Assembly (NCBI GenBank): GCA_949592205.1
Contig: CATIUR010000004.1
Coordinates: 70,157,837-70,221,836, forward strand
DNA: 64,000 nt
Direction of reading: 5' to 3'
DNA from: Helichrysum umbraculigerum
Lineage: Eukaryota > Streptophyta > Magnoliopsida > Asterales > Asteraceae
This document shows, piece by piece, positions 10,342-21,857 of the stretch (position 1 is its first letter; each line of letters starts with the position of its first letter). A model generated the notes under the pieces. That model was not told where the DNA came from, made no database searches, and saw nothing but the letters and a program-made list of their open reading frames with translations. Made by a program: the position numbers and the translations under genes.

Positions 10342-11389
10342 CTCTACATACAGAGATCTTGAACAAGCTTCAGGATCCCTACCAAGGGCAACGAATGGTG
10401 GTAACATATCTTCTGGATATTCTTTTGGTTCTAATGTTTTGCAGGATTCTGGAATAAGCCCTGTTGTGGCAAGGGAGTTGCAAAAGCTCAAAGACATGAT
10501 ATCTAGTGTCCCTGGTATAGTACAACCTATCCCGGAGGTAGCACCATCTGCACATAGGATCTCGAGATTTGCACCACCAATATGTGATGCCGAGATCCCG
10601 AAGAGATTCCAGACTCCTAAAATGAAGTTGTATGATGGGACCACGGATCCTGAAGAACATATAGCACAATACAGGGAAAGAATGGAGATTATCCCGATTC
10701 CTGCGGATCTAAAGGAAGCTTGTCTATGCAAAGGATTCGGATCCACTCTCACAGAATCTACACTTAAATGGCTGCTTAATGTTCCTGCATACTCTATTAC
10801 ATCTTTTGCTTATTTGGTTAATCTTTTTAATAATCAATTTTCATGCAGTAGGACTTTTGAAAGACTAACCACTTATTTGTATAGGGTTGTCCAGAAGGAT
10901 AATGAAACTCTTCGAGATTTTGTAGGAAGATTTGGCAGGGAATCCTTGGATATCCCGAATTTGGATATGGCAACTGCTGTTCAAGCTTTCAAAATGGGAA
11001 TAAAGAGAGATTCACCTTTCTATGAAGATCTTGTGATGAACCCATGTCGAAGCTTGGATGAAGTTAGAAATAGAGCTTTGAGATTCATACGGTTAGAGGA
11101 AGATGCAGTGATCCAGAAGAAATCAAATACTTCTTCAACGTATGATAAACCCAACAGGAAAGCCGAGATACCTGTATTCAAACCAAGCAGGGGCAAACCA
11201 TACTCCAGAAATGACAATCGCAGGATTAACGCTGTGGATGAGGATGATGAAGATTGTCCAAAACTAACTGATTATTGTTTTGCAGCTGATACCACAGAGA
11301 TCCTCTATGCAATGAGAAACCTTAGAGATGTATTCAGATGGCCAAAGAAGAATGAAAAGAGCACTGGATGGAAAGACAGATCAAAATGA
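10342..11389 (+). pseudogene. gag: Tat Gag, capsid region (T1)
   Basis: Continues the frame of 5591-6029 after E2. Contains the retrotransposon Gag domain (MKLYDGTTDPEEHIAQYRER; FNNQFSCSRTFERLTTYLYR; RNRALRFIRLEEDA) and then a basic linker. An in-frame TGA at 11387-11389 stands just before the zinc knuckle. GATCC words are frequent in this coding DNA. Confidence 0.88.
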
Positions 11390-12223
11390 TGCGCTTTCCA
11401 TGAGGATTTCGGTCACATAACTGAGGATTGCATAGCTTTGAGGAAAGAAATAAGCTATTTGCTCGTAAAAGGTCATCCGAAGGAGCTCTTCAACAGAAGA
11501 AAGGATCAAGCTCGGGATGATGATAAATCTCGCGATTCTGAAATTCAGGATCATACCAGGATCCCGCAGAGAGCAGGATCACCACCCCCGAATGCTAAGG
11601 TAATTATTATTATATCTAGCAGTTCTGACATCCGTGGTACATCTTATTCTGCAGCAAAAAGACATGCAAAGGAATCAAAATCAGAAAAGCGGGATAAGCC
11701 CATGAGATCAGTAACCCTGAAGGATCAGAAGGTGGTCACTTTTGGTGAAGATGACAAGGATAACATTCAGGATCCTCACCATGATGGCCTGGTTATTACT
11801 CTACATATTGCAAATCATTTTGTATGCAGGATCCTGATTGATGGTGGCAGTTCTGTAAACATCATCCAACTGAAGACACTCAAGAGGATGGGGATCCCAG
11901 AATCAGAGATAATTGCAAAATCAACTGTCCTCATTGGGTTCGGTGGTGAAGCCAAAAATACTGTGGGAGAAATCAAACTTCCAATCTATATTGAGGGGGT
12001 AAACTCTATGCAACGCTTTTGTGTTATGGATTCATTATCTTGCTATAACATTATTCTAGGTAGACCATGGATTCATGACATGAAGGCGGTTCCATCAACA
12101 TATCATCAATTCGTGAAGTTGCCCACTCCATGGGGAGTTGTTAGGATTAACAGTGATCAACATGAGGCTAAGGATTGCTACACAACATCGATGAAACCTG
12201 CTACCAAGCCCACGCCAGCATAG
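11390..12223 (+). pseudogene. pol: Tat Gag zinc knuckle and protease (T1)
   Basis: Opens with CAFHEDFGHITEDC, the Tat-type knuckle, in frame with upstream Gag. The aspartic protease follows with active-site motif LIDGGSSVNII and the late motif NIILGRPWIHDMKAV. Frame stops at TAG 12221-12223 and again at a nearby TGA (about 12236), both substitutions. Protease would mature Gag-Pol inside the particle. Confidence 0.87.
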
Positions 12224-13372
12224 CAATTAAAGACGTGAGCACGGGGCATCTTGGAAGCAACTGAGCAGGATGTCAAAGAAGTGCCGCTAAACATTGATGA
12301 TCCTGAGGAAAAAGTATTCTTAGGATCCACAGTCCCTAAGGATCTTAAACAAGATCTTGTGAAGTTCCTGAAGGATAGAAAAGCAACCTTTGCTTGGAAA
12401 CCCGAGGATATGACAGGTATATCTAAAGATATTATTACACATAAACTTGGTATTGACAAAAGTTTTAGGCCAATTTAGCAAAAGCGAAGAAATTTTGCCC
12501 CAGAAAGAAATGCAATCATACAAGCTGATGTAGAAAGGTTGCTCAAGTCTGGTATGATTCGGGAAGTTAAGTTCCCAAGATGGTTAGCAAACGTGGTAGT
12601 GGTGCAAAAGAAGAATGGGAAATGGAGAGTATGTGTGGACTACACTGACCTCAACAAAGCATGTCCGAAGGATCCTTTCCCATTACCTCACATAGACTCA
12701 ATGGTGGACACAACTGCTGGACACGAAATCCTAACCTTTATGGATGCATCTTCAGGATTTCAGCAAATACAGATAGAACCATCTGATCAAGAAGATACAG
12801 CCTTCATGACACCGACAGGTATATATTGTTATATTGCAATGCCTTTTGGTCTTAAAAATGCAGGTTTAACATACCAGAGGCTTGTGAATATGATGTTCAA
12901 AGATCACTTGGGCAAGACCATGGAAGTCTACATTGATGATATGGTGGTTAAATCCAAGAGAGCTGAGGATCATCTTCAGGATCTTCGAACAACTTTCGAT
13001 ATCCTGGACCAATATAACATGAAGCTTAATCCTGCCAAATGCCATTTTGGAGTGGGGGCAGGAAAATTCTTGGGCTATATGGTGACTAAAAGAGGAATCG
13101 AGGCTAGCCCAGAACAAATTAAGGCTATCCTGGATTTGAAATCCCCGATCAACACCAAAGATATACAAAGATTGACTGGAAGGATTGCAGCTCTTAATAG
13201 ATTCATTTCGAGATCCTCAGATCGCTGCAAAGAGTTCTATGATATCTTGAAGAAGAACAAGAGATTCGAATGGGGAGATAAACAAGAAGCAGCATATTTG
13301 GAATTGAAGAACTATCTGTCATCGGCTCCGCTATTAATGAAACCAGAAGATGGAGAACCATTATATCTATAA
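12224..13372 (+). pseudogene. pol: Tat reverse transcriptase (T1)
   Basis: RT palm and fingers are clear: NVVVVQKKNGKWRVCVDYTD, LNKACPKDPFPLPHID, SGFQQIQIEPSDQ, MPFGLKNAG, and the catalytic YIDD in EVYIDDMVVKSK; then the connection with FLGYMVTKRGIEASPEQI. In-frame stops at TAG 12476-12478 and TAA 13370-13372. No frameshift. Lineage call rests on the wording of these motifs and on the second RNase H downstream. Confidence 0.9.
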
Positions 13373-14635
13373 AAGGCAGTATCCCGAAGTGCAGTGAGTG
13401 CAGTGCTAGTCAAAGATCATGAAGGTCAACAGCATCCCGTGTACTATGTAAGTAAAAGTCTACTTGATGCTGAAACCAAGTATTCTCATCTTGAAAAACT
13501 TATCCTTGCATTAGTAATGGCTTCCACTAAACTTAGACATTACTTTGAAACACACCCTGTTCATATAAGATCAAATTATCCCATAAAATCAGTACTTAGA
13601 AAACCAGAAATGTCAGGTAGAATGGCTAAATGGTTTGTGAAATTAAGTGCATTTAACTTAATATATGAACCAAGAAGTGCCATAAAATCCCAAGCTTTAG
13701 TAGATTTTATAGCTGATTTCACTAGTGATCTTCAAGAAGAAGTAGATTTGGAGGTGCAACAATTAGATGAATCAAAAGATAAATGGATTCTATATACTGA
13801 TGGAGCCTCTAATATGAACGGGATTGGATTAGGGATAATATTAAGATCACCACAGGGAGACATAATGCCACAAGCAATTAACTATGAATTTCAAGCTACT
13901 AATAATGAAGCAGAATATGAAGCATTAGTTGCTAGATTACAACTAGCTAAAGATATAGGAGTAAAACATTTACAAGTTTACATGGATTCTTTATTAGTTG
14001 TTAATCATTATAATGGTACTTATGCTGTAAAAGGCAAAAAGTTGGCTTTGTATTTGGATGTTGTTAAAAAGCTTACAGGTAATTTCGAGACATTCAGTAT
14101 AGAGCAGATACAAAGAGAAGTCAATTCAGAAGCGGATGCATTGGCAAATTTGGGATCAACTCTCAGGATCCCGCTTAATAATGAAGCAGAATATGAAGCA
14201 TTAGTTGCTGGATTACAACTAGCTAAAGATATAGGAGTAAAACATTTACAAGTTTACATGGATTCTTTATTAGTTGTTAATCATTATAATGGTACTTATG
14301 CTGTAAAAGGCGAAAAGTTGGCTTTGTATTTGGATGTTGTTAAAAAGCTTACATGTAATTTTGAGACATTCAGTATAGAGCAGATACCAAGAGAAGCCAA
14401 TTCAGAAGCGGATGCATTGGCAAATTTGGGATCAACTCTCAGGATCCCGCCTGACATCAGGATCTCGATTGTTCATATCTTGTCACCGGCTATAGAGGAT
14501 AAGGAAGAGAAGCAAGTATGCGGAATTGATGATCCTGATATTGGAGATAATTCAGATACATCAACTTCTGGGGGCAAATGGGGATCATGGATGCAACCAA
14601 TCATGGAATACTTACAAAATGATGTGATCCCATAG
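13373..14635 (+). pseudogene. pol: Tat RNase H plus archaeal-type RNase H, internally duplicated (T1)
   Basis: First part is the remnant of the ordinary RNase H with VYYVSKSLLDAETKYSHLEK. It is followed by a second RNase H of archaeal type (YTDGASNMNGIGLGI; NNEAEYEALVA; YMDSLLVVNH; SEADALANLGS), the hallmark of Tat elements. The part from NNEAEYEALVA to STLRIP is present twice in tandem, 92 codons per copy, in frame. The duplicated Glu and Asp residues are kept in both copies. Ends at TAG 14633-14635; the same frame continues into integrase. Confidence 0.9.
13901..14452 (+). repeat. 276-bp in-frame tandem duplication inside archaeal-type RNase H
   Basis: Unit 1 starts at 13901 and unit 2 at 14177, both with AATAATGAAGCAGAATATGA; the join is CTCAGGATCCCGC. 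The copies differ at only a few sites by eye (for example GCTAGA/GCTGGA, GGCAAA/GGCGAA, CAAAGA/CCAAGA). Confidence 0.93.
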
Positions 14636-15230
14636 GATGAACCAAATCCTAGGATTTTCAAGCTTAAGGTATCTCGTTTTATGATTCAAAATGGGATATT
14701 GTATCGTAAATCTCTTGCAGGACCATTATTGCGATGCCTTGAGGATCCTGAAGCGCAAGCAGTACTTAAGGATATACATGAAGGAGATTGTGGAAATCAT
14801 TCTGGGGGCAGAGCACTATTTTCAAAGACTTTGAGAACAGGTTACTATTGGCCAACTATGAGGAAGGATTCCATGGATTTCGCTCGCAAATGTGATGCTT
14901 GTCAAAGACATGGGAACATCCATCATCAACCGGCAGAACCGATGTATCCAATTATCTCTTCATGGCCATTTATGAAGTGAGGAATGGATATTTTTGGAAA
15001 GCTACCTACTGCTCCTGGAGGAAAAGTCTTTATGCTTGCAATGACATACTACTTTACGAAATGGATTGAAGCTGAAACATTTGTGCAAGTAAAGGAAAAG
15101 GATGTGATCTCGTTCATCAAAAGAAATATCCTGACTAGGTTCGGGATCCCGGCAGAGATAATATGTGATAATGGATCTCAGTTTATTGGTAATAGAACAA
15201 CCAAGTTTTGTGAGAGTTGGGGGATTAATA
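14636..15230 (+). pseudogene. pol: Tat integrase, zinc domain and catalytic core start (T1)
   Basis: HHCC domain seen as HEGDCGNHSGG...CDACQRHG. A TGA at 14978-14980 replaces the Trp that normally precedes GMDIFGKLP. The core continues with first catalytic Asp in GMDIFG and second in CDNGSQF, then is cut by S1 at 15231. Frame is that of RT and RNase H. Confidence 0.88.
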
Positions 15231-15966
15231 TGTAACATCCTCTCCAGTGCTCTGGTAATTTCTTATTTTAATCTGATTATTTAATGGTTTTGGGAATTAT
15301 TTGATAATAATTGTTTAATTGCGAAACTTAGATGAATAAGTCTTAGGACTTATTGTGAATAGTAAATTATTGTTTGTTTTAATTTACTCTAGTTGACGGT
15401 ACAATAAAGTAATTTTCACTCAATTGGTATTTAGGTTCCAGACAATAGATTTAGGATGGATATAAAATACCCGTATTATTGGGTCGGTTTTTTAAGGGGC
15501 CGACCTTTTCCTTTTTGTGACTTTCCCCAAATTGCTAGAAATCACTGTGATTTCCTTATTCCCTCAAGAACCCAAAGTTTAAACTAAATTCATACACCAA
15601 ATCTTTGAATTAGAGGCTGTGATTCTTGCAAGTTATCTTCTTCTTCTTCTTCTTCTTTGAAATCATCATCTTCTCCATCATCAAAGAGTAAGCACCATTA
15701 TGTTCATGAACTCAAGTTTTAGTTTAGATTGAATATGCTAATTGATGTATGTGAAGTTAGTAAGTTGTATCATGACGTTTGTTTGATGTTAAAATGCTTC
15801 TCTAGTCGATTTGGTATCTGCAATTATGTGAGAATTAGTTTAGGTTCGGAGTTGTGTAATTACAGGGATGATCTTGAGCTGTAATAAGCTCAAACGCGAT
15901 CCCGAAACCCTAGCCAGGATTGCATTTGTTAGTTAGAACCTGACTCACCCGTATTATGTTCTTGGG

Positions 15967-16149
15967 AACGCGATCCCAAGCCCTTGTCTCCGGATCGCGT
16001 TGCCAAGTGAAAATTGGTTACATAACGATTTCTATTGTTGAACGCGATCCCAAGCCTTTTCTTCCGGATCGCGTTGCCAAGCGTTATTTTGTCACAGAAT
16101 GTTTCCTTTGGTGTAACGCGATCCCACCAATCTTTGTCTGGATCGCGTT
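15967..16149. repeat. Three 10-bp-stem hairpins, AACGCGATCC / GGATCGCGTT
   Basis: Perfect stems at 15967-15976/15992-16001, 16041-16050/16066-16075 and 16115-16124/16140-16149, each with a loop of exactly 15 bases and unlike loop sequences. A half-site, AACGCGATCC, precedes at about 15892. Confidence 0.93.
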
Positions 16150-16197
16150 TGTCTGTATAAATTTGATGATTATGATGACTTATGAATTCAAGTGTAA

Positions 16198-16200
<3 letters not shown>

Positions 16201-16288
<88 letters not shown>

Positions 16289-16316
16289 GTATATATATAT
16301 ATGTATATATATATAC
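16201..16316. repeat. (AT)n microsatellite in S1
   Basis: About 115 bases of alternating A and T with a few G interruptions (ATGTATATAT). An apparent ORF of Tyr-Ile repeats across it is an artefact. Confidence 0.97.
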
Positions 16317-17227
16317 AGTAGTGCTACTTATGTTTATAATTGATTTATAATGTGATTACTTGTGTAAGGTGTTCATTTACATAAGTACTATTTGTTGATG
16401 ACAAGTTACTAACTTGTTTGTTATGTGGTGTTTCAGATACCCCAAAGACTCAGTGATTAGAAGCTGAATGTGGTGACTCCTGAGGTATCGGTGAGTGGAT
16501 TTAGAACTCACCTTTTGATTTAGTTGTAACTGTTTGGTTACAATAAGTAAACGTAGATGAATTTATTAGACTGTTTAGTCTTAATTACTGGTTTAATCTA
16601 CGTGATATATGAACCTTTGTGTACTCAGTGTTATTGAGGTCAACACGTTAGTTGGGCTAAGTGGTTATTGTGTGAATTATACAGGGTCTTGATTCATTCG
16701 TTGTGTATAGAACCTGTGTTTGATTATAATAACCACTAGCTATCTGTCTCGTCCGTTATGGCCATACGGATATGTACGATAAGTGTTCTTGGGAATCCCC
16801 GGGTATTATGATATCCCAAGAGCCACCGATCCTCATTCAAATACGTGTGTTTACGGTTATTTGGTGTAAACTCATAGTTATGCTAAGTTGAATTGTGTGT
16901 GATAAATTCATTCACTTAGCTTCGTGCTAATCCCTCATTTTACTTCCTGCAGGTTTTGTTAATTATGAGGTGGTCAGGAAGTGTTGCTTGACAGTAGGGA
17001 ACGTTTGACTGATTGTACTACTCTGATATGGTTTTGTGATAAACCTTGTTTAGAATTCTATAATACCCCGTTTTGTATACTATTGTCATATGAATTTAAT
17101 AACTTTGGTAGTTGTGTATCAAATATGTAAACGGTTTATATACTATGTATAGTAATGAAATATATTTTAAATACATGCTTCCGTGTCAATAATATAATAA
17201 TTGTGGTATTAATTGAGGGGTGTTATA

Positions 17228-17825
17228 TAAGATGATAACTTCAACACCAGTTCATCCCCAAGCTAACGGACAAGTGGAATCCAGTAACAAGATCATCGTC
17301 AACAATCCTAAAAAGAGGCTGGATGCTAAGAAAGGGAGATGGGCTGAAGAGTTACCATTTGTTCTATGGGCTGATAGGACTACTGAAAAACAGGCAACCA
17401 AACAAACTCCTTTTGCTCTGGTGTTTGGATCTGAAGCTATGATCCCGACAGAAATGGTGATCCCGACGGCAAGATCCCGAATGCAGACTGAAGAAGCGAA
17501 TAAGGAAGCATTGAGTCAGGATCTGGACACTGTGGATGAGATTAGGGATCATGCTAAATTCAGGATTGCAGCTTATCAGCAAAGGATTTCAAGATCCTAC
17601 AATAAAAATATCAGGATAAGAAGATTTCAAGTTGGGGATCTAGTATTAAGAAAGGTGTTTCAAAACACTAAAAATCCTGCTGAGGGCAAATTAGCACCAA
17701 AGTTGGAAGGTCCTTATTTGATTGATTCAAATGCTGGAAAGGGGGCATATTGGTTAGCAAACATGGATGGAGAGTTACTTCAGAGATCTTGGAATGCTAT
17801 TCATCTAAAGCTCTATCATGTGTAA
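17228..17825 (+). pseudogene. pol: Tat integrase, core end and C-terminal domain (T1)
   Basis: Resumes after S1 with ITSTPVHPQANGQVESSNK, holding the third catalytic residue (Glu in QVESSN), then PFALVFGSEAMIPTE, the helix RRFQVGDLVLRKV and the end GPYLIDSN...WNAIHLKLYHV, stop TAA. No chromodomain, as expected for Tat. This half is free of stops; only S1 and the upstream stops break the gene. Confidence 0.88.
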
Positions 17826-17973
17826 ATTAAATATTTATATTTGACATAAGAGGTATTCCTGTGATCCCTGACTTTTCATTATATTTATTTCTCTTGTCAA
17901 TATATATATATGTGCGTGTTTAATCTTTTTTCATTATTTTCATATGAATCTCGTACTAACTTAAGCATCGGAG

Positions 17974-17996
17974 GGGTGTTAGGAAAACTAACACCC
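17974..17996. other. GGGTGTTAG / CTAACACCC hairpin after Tat pol
   Basis: Perfect 9-bp stem with loop GAAAA, about 150 bases past the pol stop. Role unknown. Confidence 0.75.
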
Positions 17997-18318
17997 ACCT
18001 TTACCCAAGATTTTGTGTTTATTGTAGTTGACACATTTGGGAATCATGCAACGAGGATAAGAGGTTGGCCACCTCTCTCCCCCGATTAGGAATCCTAGGG
18101 ATTCCTCTAAAGGTTTTGAGGATGCTGAAAACGCATAATCACCTCTCTTTCATATGGGTTGCCACACTCAAGCCTGGAGCGCACGTGTTTGATTATAGAA
18201 TCAGGGTTATGGGACCGGTGATGCCTCTGGTACCCGACAATTTCATGACCATTGACCTATAGATCAAATTCTTTTTGGTTGTCGTCACTGAGTGCACTAG
18301 GTGTCGACCCCTGAGATA

Positions 18319-18621
18319 GTAATGCTTTCACATTACACTTAGCAAAAGGTTTGTAATGTTTTCACATTACCTAAAGGTTTTGGCGTATTCACGTCACTAA
18401 AGAACACAAGGCTTATCATGTTTGTACACTGAATATCACGCAAGGTTTGTAATGTTTTCACATTACCTAAGGATATTGGTATCTTCATACCATACAAAAG
18501 ATGGATTATCCCGAGACACGGATTACCCCATGATCTAATGTGATGATAATACATTGCAAACACTTGATTTTATTGTTCTTATCCAATCTTAAGTCTATCG
18601 GTTATAATGTTTTCACATTAT
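18319..18621. repeat. GTAATGT-TTTC-ACATTAC hairpins (T1 3' region)
   Basis: At 18319-18336 (GTAATG stem, loop CTTTCA), 18353-18370, 18449-18466 (7-bp stem, loop TTTC) and 18604-18621 (ATAATGT/ACATTAT). The last shows a paired G-C to A-T change. The same hairpins occur in T2 at 45784-45950. Confidence 0.88.
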
Positions 18622-19327
18622 TCAAAATGTTTTATCGAAACATCCGAAAGTTTGTAAAGTGTTTTATGAACTTACTTTGAGGATTTCAAAATTGATTTCT
18701 AAAATTAGCTTTGAACACATAAAGATGACTTGTCGTAAGGATAAACATTTGTTCTATGATTACATTGCAGGATATGGCTTATCATTGTTATCATTATGTT
18801 GAAGCATACTTCAGGATCCTGAAATTCTGATTGAACAAAGTCATTTTGAGGGAATCTCAGGATCCCAGAGTTGCAAAGTGAGCTTTGTTTTCATTATCTA
18901 CATTCGTTTTGGATATATCCTGAAGGAATCTCCTTAGGATCCCAAAGATCAAAGATTTGTAATGGAAAAATCTTTCCAAAATCCTGTATCCTGTTCTATC
19001 TACTGCATATCCCGAGGTTATCTCCTTAGGATCCTGATTTTCAAGCAATGTATATGTATTGAGGGAATCTCCTCAACATTTAAAGGAAAACGAAAGATAT
19101 ATAAGTCCTAATATCATTTATAGCAAAGAACTTCCCAGGATCCTCGAATCCTGAGAATAGAGTCTACCAAATTGTTTAAAAGAAATAACCGAGTGGCCAA
19201 CATAAACTACTTTCAAACACCACCATGGTTAGCCATGCCAGGCTAACCTCACCCCAAAATAATTGTTTGATTACAATACCAACCATGAAAATTAAATTGT
19301 TCGAAATTAATATTGGGCTCCGGCTGT

Positions 19328-19440
19328 TCATATACCTTCCTCGTCCAATTTGGCACCCTCCTCGACGGTATCTGCTGCGGTTGCCAATCCATCCAAGACC
19401 TCCTTCCCAGATGAAAAGTTGCTCATCTCGTTGACATCCT
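19328..19440 (-). pseudogene. Antisense coiled-coil ORF of T1, C-terminal end
   Basis: C-terminal 37 codons of the ORF whose main part is at 29597-30083; E3 separates them. Stop TGA at 19328-19330, followed by AGCCGGAGCCC, a block also found after the T2 ORF at 33956. Removing E3 and one TSD copy restores an uninterrupted frame at the junction. Confidence 0.72.
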
Positions 19441-19820
19441 TGTAACACCCCCAAATTTAATGATTTGCGGAAGCTTGATTTGGGTGTTACTAATCAATAA
19501 CAAAGCACAAAGATAAATAGCAAACGACTCTATATGCGTCATTTTAACAAAATATATTGATAATTGAAATGTTTACAACATTTAAAGCTTTACATAGCTC
19601 GAGTTAAATATAATGAGATTTCAGTACATAAGTACTTATACAAAATATACTAATGCAAGAAAATCTCAATCGTCTGTATGCTGACTCGAGCTAAATCCTG
19701 AAGCAGAAACATCCTACTGCTGGGTACCTGCGATATATGCTAAAAGGTCAGCTATAAAGCTGGTGAGCTCACAGGTTTGAAATCAAGTAATATCGTATGA
19801 ACCGCAAGATTTAAATAATG

Positions 19821-19862
19821 AATTGCATCCAGCAATTAAATAATGAATTGCATCCAGCAATT
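19821..19862. repeat. Tandem AATTGC-ATCCA-GCAATT hairpins
   Basis: Two 17-base hairpins in a 25-bp direct repeat; repeated in the other LTR at 27588-27629. Homologous hairpins with different stems are in E1 (2448-2465) and E4 (35039-35055). Confidence 0.85.
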
Positions 19863-20613
19863 AAATGATAATCATCGTGTATACAGCCATGAGCACATAG
19901 TTGAGCTTAACTCGAGGGCCGGGTCCCCTATAGAGAATTCCGGGCGAGGTGCCTCCACGAATGCCTAATCAACATTCGTCTTCCCAAATATTAGTACGTC
20001 CGTTTACCCGGTTAGTGCTTGCTAACCCGGACGAGGAGGGTCAATCCTATATGGTACCATATACTAATATTCACGCTACAACGTATTAACAACTATGCTG
20101 ACGGAGGACTTTAAATGATTAGTTTCGAAAAACTCATGTAGTATATGAAATGTTTGTACTTGCGTTCACATGTTAAAAGTTGAGCAATATATCACACCCC
20201 TGAGTAAAACAGTAAAAGAGGGGCTATGAGACTCACCTGAGTCTGAGAGCGTTTAAACAAACGTAAGTTGATTAGCGAATAATGAAGTCCAACGACTTGT
20301 AACCTGAGGGTGTCCACGACACGCGATGGTTATAATCATGATTGGGTATCTCAAAAGATCACCCTTGTAGTTGTTACACAACTATATATGTCCAAATTAC
20401 TTCGATTTGGTTGATTCGTTAAGCGTTTGAAAATGTGTACGGCCCGTTGGTGATGGGTTTGGAATAATAAACTTTAAGTATCATTATTTTGTAATTGGCG
20501 TTTTGCACTTAAAAGTGTGTCCCGAAGTGTTTTATAAGTCGTATCGTATAAGGGTTTGAGGTTATATAGTTCCAACACTTAGTGAAATTGAGATTTGAAA
20601 ACCTGCTGTTTTA

Positions 20614-20930
20614 TGCGACACAATCATGCGACACTAAATGGATTATGCGACACAAAGGTTGTGTCGCATAGGAGTGCGACACAATGTCCATACGACACAA
20701 GAGTTGTGTCGCATGGATGCGAAATGCTGATTCAACAGCGACATAGTGATGGTGTCGTATGGGGTATGCGACATAGTGGTTGTGTCGCAAGATTTGCGAC
20801 ACTAAATCTTTGGTATGACATAAGGTACGACACAAGGGATTTTATGCGACATAACATGGGAAATACGACATAACGTGCGACACTAAGGGTAAAATACGAC
20901 ACAACATGCGACACAAGGCTTGTGTCGCAT
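20614..20930. repeat. TGCGACACAA array, E3 3' LTR
   Basis: About twenty direct and inverted copies of TGCGACACAA. An identical array is in the other LTR at 28382-28698. Confidence 0.88.
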
Positions 20931-21823
20931 GGATGAACACCAGCCCAGAAATCCGGCTGTCAACGTTAATTCCGACCAAAAATCCGTTTTAAACTCGTTT
21001 TTAAGCTATGAAATCGTGTTATATACTTAGTAATGGACATATACAAGTGATAATAACAACCACAAATGAAAAATACTAAGAATCGAGAGATTTCGGGATT
21101 TTGTCGGAAACTTACAATTTGCCGAAATGAAAATCCGGAAAGGTAGCGTTGTAGATCGTCGCGAGGTGGTCGTGAATCTCTAAAAATATTGATGATTCGG
21201 TTGCGTTTCGTGATGTTATTTTGCGGTTTTGTGGGTTTTTGGTGATTTGGTGATTTTGGAGGAAATAAGAGAAGAGAGAGAGAATTGATAGAAAAATGAG
21301 AAAGAAAAGGAGTGGGAGGTGGGGTTATCCCCACTTTTCAGTTTCTCGCCCCGCGTTCCGCGTGGTGTTCGTTTGCTCCGTCGTTTAAACGTTAAATAAT
21401 TATTTACATTTTGATCATAAGTTTTAAAATACGATTTATTACGCGATATATTGTTTAAATATTTTACAAATCAATTTATATTTGTGTGATAAAATGTAGG
21501 TTAGTTTGTTTATTTAGTTTACGCGTTTTATTGTTTTAAATTGTGTAAGTTCGGTTTGTACGATACGAATTGAATACGAAATATTATCATAATAATATTC
21601 TTGATATAAAACATTATTTAATAAAATTTGTCACCAACGTCCGTATTAAATTGAATCGAAATACATTCGATTTAAATTGCGTACGATTTAACCAAATCGC
21701 ATTTTCGTATATATTCAACTATATATATAATTCGATACATTAATTAGCCTAACACAGAACTAATTACATGTATTAACATCTGATTAGGCACTAATTACTA
21801 GTCCTAATTTGGCGGGTGTTACA

Positions 21824-21836
21824 TTTTCCCCCTGTT
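21824..21836 (-). other. Polypurine tract of E3
   Basis: Minus strand AACAGGGGGAAAA directly before the 3' LTR; primes plus-strand DNA synthesis. E4 has the same tract at 37836-37848. Confidence 0.88.
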
Positions 21837-21857
21837 AGAAGAATTTCATCCCGAAAT

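Larger units (their letters stand above)
15231..17227 (+). mobile_element. S1: solo LTR of a Tekay-like family in T1 integrase
   Basis: Starts TGTAACATCC and ends GAGGGGTGTTATA, about 2.0 kb, no coding capacity. A TGCTTCCG box near the right end matches the GCGGAAGC box of E1-E4 LTRs in reverse, giving plus orientation. CT-rich leader at about 15630-15680, then donor-like AGA|GTAAGC at 15688, then three long hairpins and an AT microsatellite. TSD is imperfect (TAATA left, TATAA right) and the last bases look eroded, so the right edge is uncertain by a few bases. Confidence 0.72.
17826..19327 (+). other. T1 3' untranslated region with hairpins and GGATCC words
   Basis: No gene. Holds a 9-bp hairpin (17974-17996), four GTAATGT hairpins (18319-18621), and from 18800 on repeated AGGATCC words. 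The antisense coiled-coil ORF begins its 3' end at 19328. Confidence 0.7.
19441..21823 (-). repeat. 3' LTR of E3
   Basis: TGTAACACCC to GCGGGTGTTACA, 2383 bp, beside the polypurine tract. Contains two ATCCA-loop hairpins (19821-19862), a CAGCT/AGCTG hairpin (about 19749-19762), the TGCGACACAA array (20614-20930) and donor-like ATT|GTAAGT (minus, 21115). A 122-codon frame beginning MGITPPPTPF lies in the leader; I see no support for it as a protein. Confidence 0.95.

Noticed and set aside
10379..10752. Minus-strand frames over T1 gag
   Set aside because: Shadows of the plus-strand Gag frame.
15956..16321. 121-codon frame ending in Ile-Tyr repeats
   Set aside because: Translation of the hairpin region and the AT microsatellite of S1.
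20966..21334. 122-codon frame MGITPPPTPF... in the E3 LTR leader (also 28734-29102; similar frames at 7902-8162 and 3681-3941)
   Set aside because: Frame and sequence are not conserved between E1, E2 and E3, and the candidate splice site falls in different codon phases. Best read as CT-rich untranslated leader.
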